64,000 nt of DNA from Desulfosporosinus cupriresistens (GCF_001707885.1 NZ_MASS01000006.1:51405-115404), one strand, 5' to 3'. Counted from the first letter of the stretch, positions 7,711-16,878 are shown. Numbers and translations are program-made. Notes: generated from the sequence alone by a model not told the origin.

Positions 7711-8492
7711 AAAATCACCCTTCTGATATTATTTGATACAAATTCAATGAGCATAACTGTGATTACGATAAAAATCACAACCAGGCTAGCTGCATGGTAA
7801 TCAAACCTTTTGTAATACAAATCAAAGGAGAACCCGATACCCGTTCCGGTAAGCACTCCAACCAGGGTAGCGTCACGAATGTTAGTTTCAATCATATACA
7901 ATAACCAACTGATCATCTGGGGCATGCTGGCTGGTAATACTGCCTGAAAAATGATGTGGAAATAACCAGCCCCCGTCGCTTGCAAGGCCTCAATTGAGTT
8001 ATTGCCTACTTCATCGATCGTTTCCATAAAGGCACGTGTCAGAAATCCAAGAGAAGCAAAAAACAGGGCGAAGTAACCGGTCAATGGGCTTTGGCTGAAG
8101 GCTAACATCAAAACCATGGCCCAAGCCACAAGTGGTATGTTACGAAAGAGAGAGGCAATACCCCTACTGATAACACTAAAGATCCTGTTTATCCTTGTCG
8201 TTCTGGACCCAGCCAAGGACAAGAATAGGGCAAAAACCGCAGCTACGGTCGTTGCAGCGATGGACATTAAGACTGTTTCCTGCAACTTGGGCAAGATCTC
8301 GGGTAGTATTCTCAATGACTCTGCATCAGGATAAAAATTGCTCCCGCCCCATATTAATGCCTTGCTGATGCTGCTAAAACCTTTCATTACATCATACTTA
8401 GTGATGATAATCGAGCCGATAGTAAGAACGATTAGTAACGCAAAAAATCCCAGATTGTCATTCCGACGCTTGGTGAAAATATCATCCAGCAT
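7707..8492 (-). CDS. phnE: Phosphonate ABC transporter permease
   Basis: A 261-residue permease, the usual length for PhnE. Hydrophobic helices begin near residue 15. The coupling loop is DEVGNNSIEALQATGAGYFHII and the second conserved loop is IETNIRDATLVGVLTGTGIGFSF. It overlaps phnC by 11 bases upstream and the second permease by 4 bases downstream, so phnC-E-E are translated as a tight unit. Two different permease subunits next to one ATPase is a common arrangement in Firmicute phosphonate importers. Confidence 0.92.
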   Translation of the reverse strand: MLDDIFTKRRNDNLGFFALLIVLTIGSIIITKYDVMKGFSSISKALIWGGSNFYPDAESLRILPEILPKLQETVLMSIAATTVAAVFALFLSLAGSRTTRINRIFSVISRGIASLFRNIPLVAWAMVLMLAFSQSPLTGYFALFFASLGFLTRAFMETIDEVGNNSIEALQATGAGYFHIIFQAVLPASMPQMISWLLYMIETNIRDATLVGVLTGTGIGFSFDLYYKRFDYHAASLVVIFIVITVMLIEFVSNNIRRVIL

Positions 8493-9267
8493 GTCTTTGT
8501 CCCAAATCGAAAATCAAATTTTCGGATTCCGAACCATAAATTGCCTGAATCTGCCCAGCTGTTAAATCGCAGGGAGATCCGTCAAAAACAACTTTTCCCT
8601 TATTAACGCCGATAATTCTGTCCGAATACTTCAAAGCTATCTCAACCTGATGCAAATTTACTATAACAGTTATTCCCATCACTGTAGAAATGTCTCTTAG
8701 ATGATCCATGATAATTTTCGATGCATTAGGATCCAACGAGGCGATCGGCTCGTCACATAAAATTATTTTAGGATTTTGAATCAATGCCCTCGCTATGCCC
8801 ACCCGCTGTTTTTGGCCGCCACTTAACTGATCACACCGCTTATAAACTTGCTCCTCAAGGCCCAAAATCCTGATAATTCGCAAAGCCTGCTTTTTTTCCT
8901 CTTGGCTGTATCTACCTAAGACTCCTGCCAGCGTTGATTTATAGCCGAGCCTACCGTGGAGCACATTTTCGATAACTGTCAGACGATCAACCAGATTATA
9001 ATGCTGAAAGATCATCCCAATCTTTGTCCTTAGCGTTCGCAACTTTTTCTTGGTCAAACTAGAGGAGATTACACCGTCAACGGAGATCTCCCCGCTATTC
9101 GCTTCAACCATCCGGTTAATACAGCGCAGAAGGGTCGACTTTCCCGCTCCAGAAGGACCGATGATGGAAACAAACTCTCCTTCATCGACTGAGAAACTAA
9201 CGTTGTCTAAAGCCGGTATTGCTTGATTATAATATTTTGTGACATTTTTCAACTCTAATAATGCCAT
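8482..9267 (-). CDS. phnC: Phosphonate ABC transporter ATPase
   Basis: A 261-residue ATPase powering phosphonate import. Walker A is GPSGAGKST (residues ~36-44), the signature is LSGGQKQRVGIARAL, Walker B is ILCDEPIASLDP, and the switch His is in VNLHQVEIA. These match PhnC-type ATPases. The ATG has AAGGAAG 10 bases upstream. A 150-base gap separates it from phnD. Confidence 0.95.
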   Translation of the reverse strand: MALLELKNVTKYYNQAIPALDNVSFSVDEGEFVSIIGPSGAGKSTLLRCINRMVEANSGEISVDGVISSSLTKKKLRTLRTKIGMIFQHYNLVDRLTVIENVLHGRLGYKSTLAGVLGRYSQEEKKQALRIIRILGLEEQVYKRCDQLSGGQKQRVGIARALIQNPKIILCDEPIASLDPNASKIIMDHLRDISTVMGITVIVNLHQVEIALKYSDRIIGVNKGKVVFDGSPCDLTAGQIQAIYGSESENLIFDLGQRHAG

Positions 9268-9418
9268 AATCTACTTCCTTCCTCTGATTAAATTGAGAGA
9301 GGTATTGAAATAACCTTGCCCATTATTTCTCATGGTTATGGTTCATTTCAACACCCCTTCATTTAAGTAATACTATCTACTACTTTCTTTTCCATCTAAC
9401 CAACTTTACCTAAATATG

Positions 9419-10474
9419 TTATTTGCTCAGATCGCGGATGGGTTGATACCAAGCATCATCTGTGGTCAAAAAATGCTGTGGTGCGTTAAAAAAGCCTTTA
9501 GCTTTAGAATCCTTAGGTATGAAAATCTTTTCGTTCTTGGCAACCTCATCGGAGGTAAGCGCTTTAATCATCGCATCCATAGTCTTCTTACTTAACGCGC
9601 CAGAATTTACTGCGATGGGACCGTTCATAACCGGGATGGATTTGATGATTACATATTGCGCGCCGGCCAATTTGCTGAATGGATCAGCAGCGTCCTTTTT
9701 AACAGTGTATACTGCTCCCGGTTTGTTAAGTTCTCCTGAAGTAAGATCTACATAACTTACCACGTCAACATCATCGACCGCTGAGATATCAGATTTATCC
9801 GTCAACACATTCACTAAAGATAACTGGTGAGAACCTCCGAAAAGCACTTGGCTGAAAAACTTCCCGTTGCCACCTTGCAGCAGATCTTCTGCCTTCAGAT
9901 TCTTCCATTTGTCTTGCTTGGAGAATTCGGAGACGATAGCTGAAGATGGCACTTTAAATCCGGATGTCGAACTTGTAGAAACAAAAGAGAACTTTTTCCC
10001 GGCTATGTTAGCAATGGAGTAATTTGAACCAGATTTGTATTGATCTTCATTGCCTTTTTTAACCAGCATCCGGCTATAATACAAGGCATCTTCCAAGGTA
10101 CCGGATGCTCCGCTGTTGACCACGAGAGGAACAACCTTAGGATTCTTTTTGTGAGACTCAACATAAGATTCTCCGCCTAAGAAGGCTAGTTGGGCATTAC
10201 CACTGGCTATGGCTTCAACAGTAATTCCGTAATCCGTGGTTAACTTGTCTTCCACTTTTAAACCAGTGGCCTTTTCTATAACCTGGTCGATCTCAGCTCG
10301 GGTATCCTTAAAATCCTCTGCAGCGTTATTAGGCAACCAAGCAATAGTTATGGTACCAGGGTCTTTAACGTCTGAATCTGAGCCTGAAGACGAAGATGAA
10401 GTTGTAGATCCGCAACCTGCTAAAAGAGATGACACAAGAATAATGACCAGTGCAAATAAAGGGGCTTTCTTCAC
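9419..10474 (-). CDS. phnD: Phosphonate-binding lipoprotein
   Basis: A 351-residue extracytoplasmic binding protein. It begins with a lipoprotein signal peptide whose lipobox is LLAGC (Cys ~21), followed by a Ser-rich linker, so it should be anchored to the outer face of the membrane. The PhnD family pattern follows: ITIAWLPNNAAEDF, YGITVEAIASGNAQLAFLGG and the 'VSTSSTSGFKVPS' ligand loop. GTG start with GAGGAG 7 bases upstream. It should capture phosphonates for the PhnCEE importer. Confidence 0.93.
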   Translation of the reverse strand: MKKAPLFALVIILVSSLLAGCGSTTSSSSSGSDSDVKDPGTITIAWLPNNAAEDFKDTRAEIDQVIEKATGLKVEDKLTTDYGITVEAIASGNAQLAFLGGESYVESHKKNPKVVPLVVNSGASGTLEDALYYSRMLVKKGNEDQYKSGSNYSIANIAGKKFSFVSTSSTSGFKVPSSAIVSEFSKQDKWKNLKAEDLLQGGNGKFFSQVLFGGSHQLSLVNVLTDKSDISAVDDVDVVSYVDLTSGELNKPGAVYTVKKDAADPFSKLAGAQYVIIKSIPVMNGPIAVNSGALSKKTMDAMIKALTSDEVAKNEKIFIPKDSKAKGFFNAPQHFLTTDDAWYQPIRDLSK

Positions 10475-10614
10475 GTTTATTCTCCTCTCAAGTTTGAAAT
10501 ATTTACCCTCCCCATTGAAACCTAGTTACACTAAGAACAATGTGGATAACCTTCCATTATTTTATCTGAAATTTATTAAGTCCCCATTAACCTATTGTAA
10601 TATTTGGGTTAAAT

Positions 10615-11316
10615 TTAATTATCTACCAATTTTCCATCACGCATGATATATTCCCGGCTGCAGAGGTTTTCCATAAATTCAAGGTCATGAAAGATTCCCA
10701 TCATCGTAGTCCCGTCTCTTTTCAATTGCTCAATAAGTTCTCTCACTTTCAATTTGGAGGTCTGGTCTAAACTTGCTGTCGGTTCATCTAGCAGCAATAG
10801 CCTTGGTCGCTTTACCATAGCCCTGGCAATATTCAGACGCAGCTTTTCACCTCCGGAAAAGGTGCCTGGGTAACAATCCCATAGGTCTCTGTCTAAATCA
10901 AAATGCTCCAGCATACTATTTGCTTCTCGTTCCGCGTAATCTTCTCCATACCCCATCTCTAAAATTGCATGTTTTACCAGTTCCTGGGCAGTTGTCCTGG
11001 GCATGGTACTTAAAAACTGGGACACGTAGCCAATCTCATGTTTCCTAAGATAAATCATCTGTCGTTCCGATAGTTCCGCTAAGTTTACCAAGCCAAACTT
11101 TTTAGAGTTATACCATATGCTACCTTTCTGTGGTGCATAAGTTCGATAAATACACTTAAATACGGTTGATTTTCCACTACCACTTTTCCCTGTGATCCCG
11201 GCAAATTCGCCTTCTTTCAAGTCGATACAAATATCGTGCAATGCTTGAATGTGCTTGTCTAAATTATGGATGATAAAAGATTTTGATAAATGCTCTATCG
11301 CCAGTATCTCTTCCAT
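10615..11316 (-). CDS. phnL: C-P lyase complex ATPase-like subunit PhnL
   Basis: A 233-residue ABC-type ATPase homologue (E. coli PhnL is 226). PhnL works with PhnGHI to couple alkylphosphonate to the ribose of ATP. Walker A is GKSGSGKST, the signature is FSGGEKLRLNIARAM, Walker B is LLLLDEPTASLDQ, and the switch His is in IFHDLEF. The insert IGYVSQFLSTMPRTTAQELV is PhnL-specific. It is not a transporter subunit. It directly follows the hexapeptide gene with no gap. Confidence 0.95.
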   Translation of the reverse strand: MEEILAIEHLSKSFIIHNLDKHIQALHDICIDLKEGEFAGITGKSGSGKSTVFKCIYRTYAPQKGSIWYNSKKFGLVNLAELSERQMIYLRKHEIGYVSQFLSTMPRTTAQELVKHAILEMGYGEDYAEREANSMLEHFDLDRDLWDCYPGTFSGGEKLRLNIARAMVKRPRLLLLDEPTASLDQTSKLKVRELIEQLKRDGTTMMGIFHDLEFMENLCSREYIMRDGKLVDN

Positions 11317-11952
11317 TTACTCACCTGCTTTATAATACTTGTCTGTGAACTCGTTAATAGAAAGGTAAAAGTCATTAAGCCTTTCTTTAATGATTTCATA
11401 AGACCAGTTCCACCACTTGATCTCCTCTAATTTTCTGACGATATCTTCAGAAAACCGTTTCTTAATTGGTTTAGATGGTACTCCGACTACAATGGTGTAG
11501 GGATCCACATCTTTCGTCACAATCGCTCCGCTGCCCACTACCGCCCCATTGCCGATCTTTACACCAGGCATAATAATTGCGCCATGTCCTATCCAGGTAT
11601 CATGACCTATATTAACTATTTGCGCCGTCCGCCATTGGAAGAACAATTCATCGTCCGATTCAGCAAAGCCATATTTCAGGCGACGGTAAGTAAAATGGTG
11701 CAAGGTTGGCCTGTCCATCGGGTGATCAGTAGGCCCAATTCTTACCATAGCCGCGACATTGGAAAACTTGCCTATTTCAGAATTTTGCAGTATACAAAAC
11801 TGTCCTGTATAAGAAAAATCATCAAGTCTTACATTTTCGAAAACATTGCTAATCCCTATCTCCGTATACTGACCCAACTCAACATTATGCAATTGGCAAT
11901 TCTCATGGATACACGGTTCTTTGCCGAGCTCTTTGAGCATTTTCGCCTTCAT
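11317..11952 (-). CDS. Phn-locus hexapeptide acyltransferase-family protein
   Basis: About 211 residues with left-handed beta-helix (hexapeptide) repeats: CQLHNVELGQYTEIG, FSNVAAMVRIGP and NIGHDTWIGHGAIIMPGVKIGNGAVVGSGAIV. The trimeric acyltransferase active-site region (TDHPMDRPTLHHF) is present. Proteins of this subgroup are encoded in many C-P lyase operons; their substrate is not established. The start is uncertain among TTG 11964, ATG 11952 and ATG 11940. It abuts phnL, with a 46-base gap from phnK. Confidence 0.85.
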   Translation of the reverse strand: MKAKMLKELGKEPCIHENCQLHNVELGQYTEIGISNVFENVRLDDFSYTGQFCILQNSEIGKFSNVAAMVRIGPTDHPMDRPTLHHFTYRRLKYGFAESDDELFFQWRTAQIVNIGHDTWIGHGAIIMPGVKIGNGAVVGSGAIVTKDVDPYTIVVGVPSKPIKKRFSEDIVRKLEEIKWWNWSYEIIKERLNDFYLSINEFTDKYYKAGE

Positions 11953-11997
11953 CCTACCTTTCAAGCCCCTAACTAAAAACCTAAAACTTACTTAAAC

Positions 11998-12843
11998 TTA
12001 TATCAACGATTGGACTAACTTCTGGGTGTAGCCATGCTGCGGATCTTCAAGAATCTGATCGGTCAAACCATGTTCAATAATTTTTCCATCCAGCATCACA
12101 ATTGTTCGATCCGCCAGCATTCTGATAACGCCTAAATCATGGGAGACAATGACCACAGTAATCTTCAACGCTCTCTGTATAGTCTTAATTAAATCAAGGA
12201 CACTGGCTTGAACGGACAAATCCAGCCCAGTGGTTACTTCATCGAGCAAGAGCAGTGGTGGATTGTTCGATAAAGCCTTGGCAATTTGAACTCTTTGCTG
12301 CATTCCACCTGAAAAATTCTTGGGAGCTTCTTTCATCCGATAAACGGGTATGTTTACATGCTCCAGTAGTTCTTCCCCTCGGGCTTCCATCATTGCGACA
12401 TTCCTGTTTCCAGCTGAAATCAGCTTTTCAGCGATATTGCCAAGCGATGAGAAATTCATCTTTAAACTCAAAAGTGGATTTTGGTAGACTTTTCCCATCA
12501 TATGATTCCTGATGTATCGTTTTTGTTGGGACGACTCTGCAAACACATTTGTTTTCCCGCCCTTGTAGGAATTGATGTAGGCCTCTCCGCTGCTTACTTC
12601 CTGATCAAAATACAGACACTCCATCATGGTCGACTTGCCACTACCGCTTTCCCCGACGACTCCTAATATTTCTCCAGCGTACACTTCGAACGTAATATCC
12701 CTGCAGGCATATACCGTCCCACAAATAGGACAATAATTTTTTAGCAAGCCCTCTCTCTCTGACCCTCGGCAGTGTACACACCCATTGCCATATTGCTTAT
12801 TGATCTTATTGACGGACAAGACAGGTTGTTCAAAATCTTCCAT
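11998..12843 (-). CDS. phnK: C-P lyase complex subunit PhnK, zinc-ribbon form
   Basis: A 281-residue ABC-type ATPase homologue that binds the PhnGHIJ core. Walker A is GESGSGKST, the signature is FSGGMQQRVQIAKAL, Walker B is LLLLDEVTTGLDLS, and the switch is VSHDLGV. E. coli PhnK is ~252 residues. The extra length is an N-terminal insert with four cysteines as two CxxC pairs (CVHC and CPIC, residues ~22-46), likely a zinc ribbon; I recall such inserts in other PhnK proteins. Walker B reads DEV rather than the usual DEP. Confidence 0.93.
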   Translation of the reverse strand: MEDFEQPVLSVNKINKQYGNGCVHCRGSEREGLLKNYCPICGTVYACRDITFEVYAGEILGVVGESGSGKSTMMECLYFDQEVSSGEAYINSYKGGKTNVFAESSQQKRYIRNHMMGKVYQNPLLSLKMNFSSLGNIAEKLISAGNRNVAMMEARGEELLEHVNIPVYRMKEAPKNFSGGMQQRVQIAKALSNNPPLLLLDEVTTGLDLSVQASVLDLIKTIQRALKITVVIVSHDLGVIRMLADRTIVMLDGKIIEHGLTDQILEDPQHGYTQKLVQSLI

Positions 12844-12854
12844 TTTTCAATCCC

Positions 12855-13700
12855 TCATCCTATTGATTTTCCATTCAAGTTCTGCAGACAATAGCCGGAA
12901 TCGTTGCATTGATAAAAGGGTTCACCTGTTACATCATCTATTATTTCATCCATAAATACGCCTTGGGCCCCGCACAATCTGCAGCACTTATCCTGAAACG
13001 ATTCAACTCCGAAAGGGTAGTCTTCAAAATCAAGGGACGCAACCCTAGTAAATGGAGGCACCGCATAGACTTTCTTTTCACGACCTGCCCCTAGAAGAAT
13101 CAACGCCCGCGAATAATTCAGCTTGGGATTGTCAAATCTCGGGATAGGGCTGGGGGCCATAACATACCTACCATGAACCATAACTGGATGGTCTGCGCCC
13201 GTTGACATTGTTCCGTAGTTCATGATCTGCTCAAAGAGCATCAGCCAGGCACCACTGTATTCTTGCTCTGCATGGAGCTTTTTAGTTTCATATTCGCTCG
13301 GCTCATAATATCTCAACGGTTCCGGTAAAGGGACCTGAAGAACCAAAATCTGACCTTCTTGGAGAGGAATTTCTGGGATTCTGTGCCTCGATTGAATGAT
13401 GGTTGCTTCCGCCGTTTCGTCGGATACGGTTACACCCGTTGTTATAGCGATGAGCTTTTTAATATTTACGGCATTTACCGATTCATCTGAGCCTTGGTCA
13501 ATAACTTTCAGAATATCTGGCTTACCAACCAAGGAAAGTGTCAATTGTAGCCCTCCCGTACCCCAGCCTCTGGCGATCGGCATTTCCCGTGAAGCAAAAG
13601 GTACCTGATAGCCAGGAATGGCTATTGCCTTGAGAGTTGCTCTTCTAATCTCTCGTTTAGATCCTTCATCAAAAAATGCAAAATTATACTCAATTCTCAT
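12855..13700 (-). CDS. phnJ: Alpha-D-ribose 1-methylphosphonate 5-phosphate C-P lyase
   Basis: A 281-residue PhnJ, the same length as in E. coli. It is the radical-SAM-type iron-sulfur enzyme that breaks the carbon-phosphorus bond, releasing an alkane and 5-phosphoribosyl 1,2-cyclic phosphate. Four cysteines, C240, C243, C265 and C271, reproduce the spacing (3, 22, 6) of the E. coli cluster and radical cysteines. Other PhnJ blocks are YNFAFFDEGSKREIRRATLKAIA near the N-terminus and GTGGLQLTL. Its ATG overlaps the phnI stop (ATGA). Confidence 0.97.
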   Translation of the reverse strand: MRIEYNFAFFDEGSKREIRRATLKAIAIPGYQVPFASREMPIARGWGTGGLQLTLSLVGKPDILKVIDQGSDESVNAVNIKKLIAITTGVTVSDETAEATIIQSRHRIPEIPLQEGQILVLQVPLPEPLRYYEPSEYETKKLHAEQEYSGAWLMLFEQIMNYGTMSTGADHPVMVHGRYVMAPSPIPRFDNPKLNYSRALILLGAGREKKVYAVPPFTRVASLDFEDYPFGVESFQDKCCRLCGAQGVFMDEIIDDVTGEPFYQCNDSGYCLQNLNGKSIG

Positions 13701-14836
13701 GGATTTAACTCCTCATTATTTTCCGTGTTTTGGCCAACCTGACCTTTTTTCGACTTACGCACACTGTCCAGCTTGGACTGAAATGTCACATAGTGAGGTA
13801 ATTTGAGATGTGAAATAAACCCTGTGGATTCAACAGAGTCAATATGCAAAAGAACAAACTCTTCATTATGCGTCGGATACTCAGGATTGCCCGTTTCTAG
13901 GCAATGGTCTAAGATACTCATGGCAATTGCTTTGGTTTCATTTTGGCCATAACAGATTCCATAGCCAAGGCTGAACTCTATCTCTTTTTGACCCTTGAAT
14001 TTTTGAATATCTTCTGGAAACAGAGTCTCTACTTCAGTGACTTTAATTTCTCCAATATAATAAGCATCCTCGTCCTCATTTTGTTCGTTGAACGGGTTAT
14101 CCACATGGAGCGGCAGGTTGCCAATCCGCAATTCTCCCACCGTTGGATGCAACGCCCCATAACTGCGCAGCGCTATATAGCCTAATGATGTAACCGCACC
14201 AGTCTGCCCTCTAGTTAAAATCTGCAGCCGTTCACTGCGACTCGTTGGAAACTGAAGGCTCTCTTTGGTAACATCGTCTGGCTCGCGATTATCTCTTTCA
14301 CAAGATGGCAGCAGACCTGCCTCCCGCAGATAATTCAGAACCTTGGGCAGATTAGCTAAATCTGTCTTGTCTTGATCAACTCCGTTTTCCAGAGCATATT
14401 CGCGCACCCAATTAACGACCTCTTCGTCTGTTTCTTCATTGAGGTTAAAGTCAATTAATCGATGAGTGTAATCATTAGCAGCCCCTAAGATCTGTCCACC
14501 GGGAATGTCTTTAAAACTGGCCGATATTCGTCGTTCCACCAACATATCCTCGGACTCGACCGTCCGCGAATAGTGTTTGCGCGGCAACGTTGAACGATAA
14601 GCTCTCAGTAAAAAAACTGCTTCTTCAGGACTCCCTTCACCCTGCTTGATTGCCATCGCTGCCAAAGTCTCATTATAGAGGCTGCTTTCGGACATAACTT
14701 GGTCAATCAGGCAGCGCATTCCGCCTTCAATTCTGTGACAATCCAAAACTACACGCTTTTTCAAGCGTTCATATTTCAGGCGTTTGATTGATTCTTCGAT
14801 GGCAAGAGTACCGCCTTTTACTGCAACATACCCCAT
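13697..14836 (-). CDS. phnI: C-P lyase core subunit PhnI
   Basis: A 379-residue PhnI (E. coli 354). It is the nucleosidase-like catalytic subunit that exchanges the adenine of ATP for phosphonate with PhnGHL. It begins MGYVAVKGG with AIEESIKRL, the invariant PhnI start. Other conserved blocks are RRISASFKDIPGGQILGAANDYTHRLIDF, LTRGQTGAVTSLGYIALRSYG and HPTVGELRIG. It starts at the base after the phnH stop and overlaps phnJ by 4 bases, so the core subunits are made together. Confidence 0.96.
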   Translation of the reverse strand: MGYVAVKGGTLAIEESIKRLKYERLKKRVVLDCHRIEGGMRCLIDQVMSESSLYNETLAAMAIKQGEGSPEEAVFLLRAYRSTLPRKHYSRTVESEDMLVERRISASFKDIPGGQILGAANDYTHRLIDFNLNEETDEEVVNWVREYALENGVDQDKTDLANLPKVLNYLREAGLLPSCERDNREPDDVTKESLQFPTSRSERLQILTRGQTGAVTSLGYIALRSYGALHPTVGELRIGNLPLHVDNPFNEQNEDEDAYYIGEIKVTEVETLFPEDIQKFKGQKEIEFSLGYGICYGQNETKAIAMSILDHCLETGNPEYPTHNEEFVLLHIDSVESTGFISHLKLPHYVTFQSKLDSVRKSKKGQVGQNTENNEELNP

Positions 14837-15433
14837 CTATTTAATCACCCGTTTCGCTATCTGAGTTGTCCTTGGCAGACATAAAATGTTGTCATGCCAA
14901 TCTGTAAAGATAAGATCTATTCCTAAGGGATATTCAGTGTTTTTTTCAGCTCGAAGCTCAACCCAGTGATCATTTGTTTTCACATCTATATAGCATTCCT
15001 TTTCAATTCCAGGACCTGTCAGAGTTAAAGTCTGGTCAATGCTCACATAGTCTGTTTCAATGATGATGGTTGCTGCTTTATGTGGGTCCAGCAAATCACC
15101 TGGATAGGCCTTTCTAAAGACCTCCTCCAAATCTTCCGGTTTAGCGTCCTTCAGAACAAGAATATAATCCGCGCTCTCGACTTCCGTCTCTTTGGCATAT
15201 GTTAGCTGGTTAATAAGTTTGGCGGTTTCCGCTTCATGTTCGGAGCATACCTTGAATTTTACTTCTGTATCAAAGAGCATCAACACTAATACTAAGGTTG
15301 AGCCAAAACAACTAATCTCCATATTCAGCTTGTCTGCCTGATTGCTGATATTGCTGATCAAGCCTGGTCTTGACATTGAATCAAGCGTTAGTCGATAGGC
15401 AGCTTGAATATCATGAACCAAATCAAGTTTCAT
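14837..15433 (-). CDS. phnH: C-P lyase core subunit PhnH
   Basis: A 198-residue PhnH (E. coli 194). It lies in the PhnGHIJ core and has no known catalytic residue of its own. Family blocks are FRLTLDSMSRPG-like AYRLTLDSMSRPG near the N-terminus, the GPGIEKE loop, and the C-terminal YPLGIDLIFTD...LCLPRTTQI. Its gene lies between phnG (20-base gap) and phnI (no gap). Confidence 0.95.
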   Translation of the reverse strand: MKLDLVHDIQAAYRLTLDSMSRPGLISNISNQADKLNMEISCFGSTLVLVLMLFDTEVKFKVCSEHEAETAKLINQLTYAKETEVESADYILVLKDAKPEDLEEVFRKAYPGDLLDPHKAATIIIETDYVSIDQTLTLTGPGIEKECYIDVKTNDHWVELRAEKNTEYPLGIDLIFTDWHDNILCLPRTTQIAKRVIK

Positions 15434-15453
15434 CTACTTTTTACCCCTTTTAT

Positions 15454-15879
15454 CTAAACATCCATAGTCGCAAAGTTTACTTTTGTCTTTAAGATCTTGT
15501 TGTTTAAAGCTTCACATGTTTCCTTGATCTTGACTTCCTCTGACAATAATAGGCTCGCCCATTCTTTTGTCTCCGGCAAATTCGCATTGTAAGCAGCATC
15601 GATAATTGCCAGATTGTAAGCCAACACAGGTTCATGGCCCTTGATCAAACCGATTCCTAAAATCCCCTTGATCATAACCTTACATTCTGTAATCAAGACC
15701 TCACCCAGATAGAATAAACTTCGTTTGGCGCTTTCCCGTACCTTGACCATCACTAAACTATTATTGGGTTCCTCTATGGTCGTCACATCATGAACCGTTA
15801 GTATCTCTTGGGCTAATTTTACGGAAACCTCTGGTGAACCTTTGATTAAGATTTCAGTTCTTTTTTTTCTGATCATCAC
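15454..15879 (-). CDS. phnG: C-P lyase core subunit PhnG
   Basis: A 141-residue PhnG (E. coli 150), first gene of the C-P lyase operon. Visible family features are VRESAKRSLFYLGEVLITECKV and GIGLIKGHEPVLAYNLAIIDAAYN. PhnG stabilises the core with PhnH and PhnI. The upstream 294 bases hold a Pho box, a palindrome and a -10 element. The ATG at 15879 is preceded by AAGGAAG. Confidence 0.94.
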   Translation of the reverse strand: MMIRKKRTEILIKGSPEVSVKLAQEILTVHDVTTIEEPNNSLVMVKVRESAKRSLFYLGEVLITECKVMIKGILGIGLIKGHEPVLAYNLAIIDAAYNANLPETKEWASLLLSEEVKIKETCEALNNKILKTKVNFATMDV

Positions 15880-15939
15880 TTAGCCTTCCTTTGTGTAAGA
15901 GTAAAGTCTCCAACTTCATAAACGTAGTACTCTATGTCC

Positions 15940-16013
15940 ACGTGATTATCATAACTTGTTGCCAAGTTGACCGATGTTAAAGCTTTGTAATTACTCCGTT
16001 AAATCTTTGTAAA
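15940..16013 (-). promoter_or_regulatory. phn operon promoter with Pho box and palindromic operator
   Basis: Read on the minus strand, four hexamers TTTACA, TTAACG, ATTACA and TTAACA begin at 16013, 16002, 15991 and 15980, exactly 11 bases apart. This is the PhoP binding pattern of Gram-positive bacteria. A perfect palindrome, AACTTG-N4-CAAGTT (15953-15968), follows, and a -10-like TATGATAAT lies at its edge. Inference: PhoP activates under phosphate starvation, while a regulator such as PhnF could bind the palindrome and block RNA polymerase. Confidence 0.7.
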
Positions 16014-16057
16014 GCCTATTGTTTTCTAATTTCGTGAACAGAGCCTAAATAACGTTC

Positions 16058-16094
16058 AAAGAGCCTTCCACCACTTTATGGGTGAAAGGCTCTT
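16058..16094 (-). terminator. Hairpin terminator after phnF
   Basis: A 15-base-pair stem with one mismatch (AAAGAGCCTT...AAGGCTCTTT), about 80 bases past the phnF stop. The T-tract is short on both strands. It separates phnF from the phn operon promoter. Confidence 0.55.
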
Positions 16095-16173
16095 TTCTAA
16101 GGAGAGGACCTAATCTTAAAAATCCTATATTTTGCTTATGTCCACTATCCTAGAACTGTTCAGGTACTATGGT

Positions 16174-16878
16174 CTATGGGATAACGTAGGAAAAACAATC
16201 ACTTCTATAAAGAATCTTTATGTGCTCCAATACTGTGCCCGTTTTTTTGTCCATACAACCTGATTCCAAGACTAGAAGAGGAATTAAATATGGGCAATTT
16301 AACAATTTCCGTTGGGACTTCGTGGGAAAAGAAACGCTTAAAATGCTGGGTTTTGAGCAGAATTCCGTGTAACCCTTAACATTGTAATATTTGAACATGG
16401 ATGTAATATCCATTCCCACGCTATCGATATCATTGAACACAGATTTGGCAACATAGGAGATATGCAGGGCGATGGGTTGTTGATCAATATACCTCAGTCT
16501 CCCTACCTTAAAAATCCTGTCTTGCTCATCGGTTTCTAAATTGTTAAAAATTTTTTTATTATATTTGATCTCCTGGCAAAATATAGTTTTAGTTTGAAAA
16601 TCGTAGCCTTTGTCAATCATTTTCTGGCTGAAACTAACATCACCCGACAGAACAAGCTCAATCTGTTTATATCTGTCTTTGACATAGCTGCCTTTACCCT
16701 GCTTTTTATAGATATACCCCAACTCTTCAAGTCTTTCGTAAGCTTTCCGGGCAGTAATTCTCGGCACCTTGTATTGTTCTGCAATTTCATTTTCCGAGGG
16801 CAGTTTATTATGGGCATGGTATTTTCCTGAGACGATTTGAGACATCAACTTGTCCACGATTTCCATTTCATTTGACAT
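16174..16878 (-). CDS. phnF: GntR-family regulator with UTRA domain (PhnF-like)
   Basis: A 234-residue regulator. Residues ~1-70 are a GntR winged helix-turn-helix (SENEIAEQYKVPRITARKAYERLEELGYIYKKQGKGSYV). Residues ~85-230 form a UTRA ligand-binding domain, with RLRYIDQQPIALHISYV as the signature. PhnF proteins control phosphonate genes. This one lies immediately upstream of the phn operon in the same direction but behind its own hairpin, so it is probably a separate unit. The ligand cannot be read from the sequence. Confidence 0.85.
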   Translation of the reverse strand: MSNEMEIVDKLMSQIVSGKYHAHNKLPSENEIAEQYKVPRITARKAYERLEELGYIYKKQGKGSYVKDRYKQIELVLSGDVSFSQKMIDKGYDFQTKTIFCQEIKYNKKIFNNLETDEQDRIFKVGRLRYIDQQPIALHISYVAKSVFNDIDSVGMDITSMFKYYNVKGYTEFCSKPSILSVSFPTKSQRKLLNCPYLIPLLVLESGCMDKKTGTVLEHIKILYRSDCFSYVIP

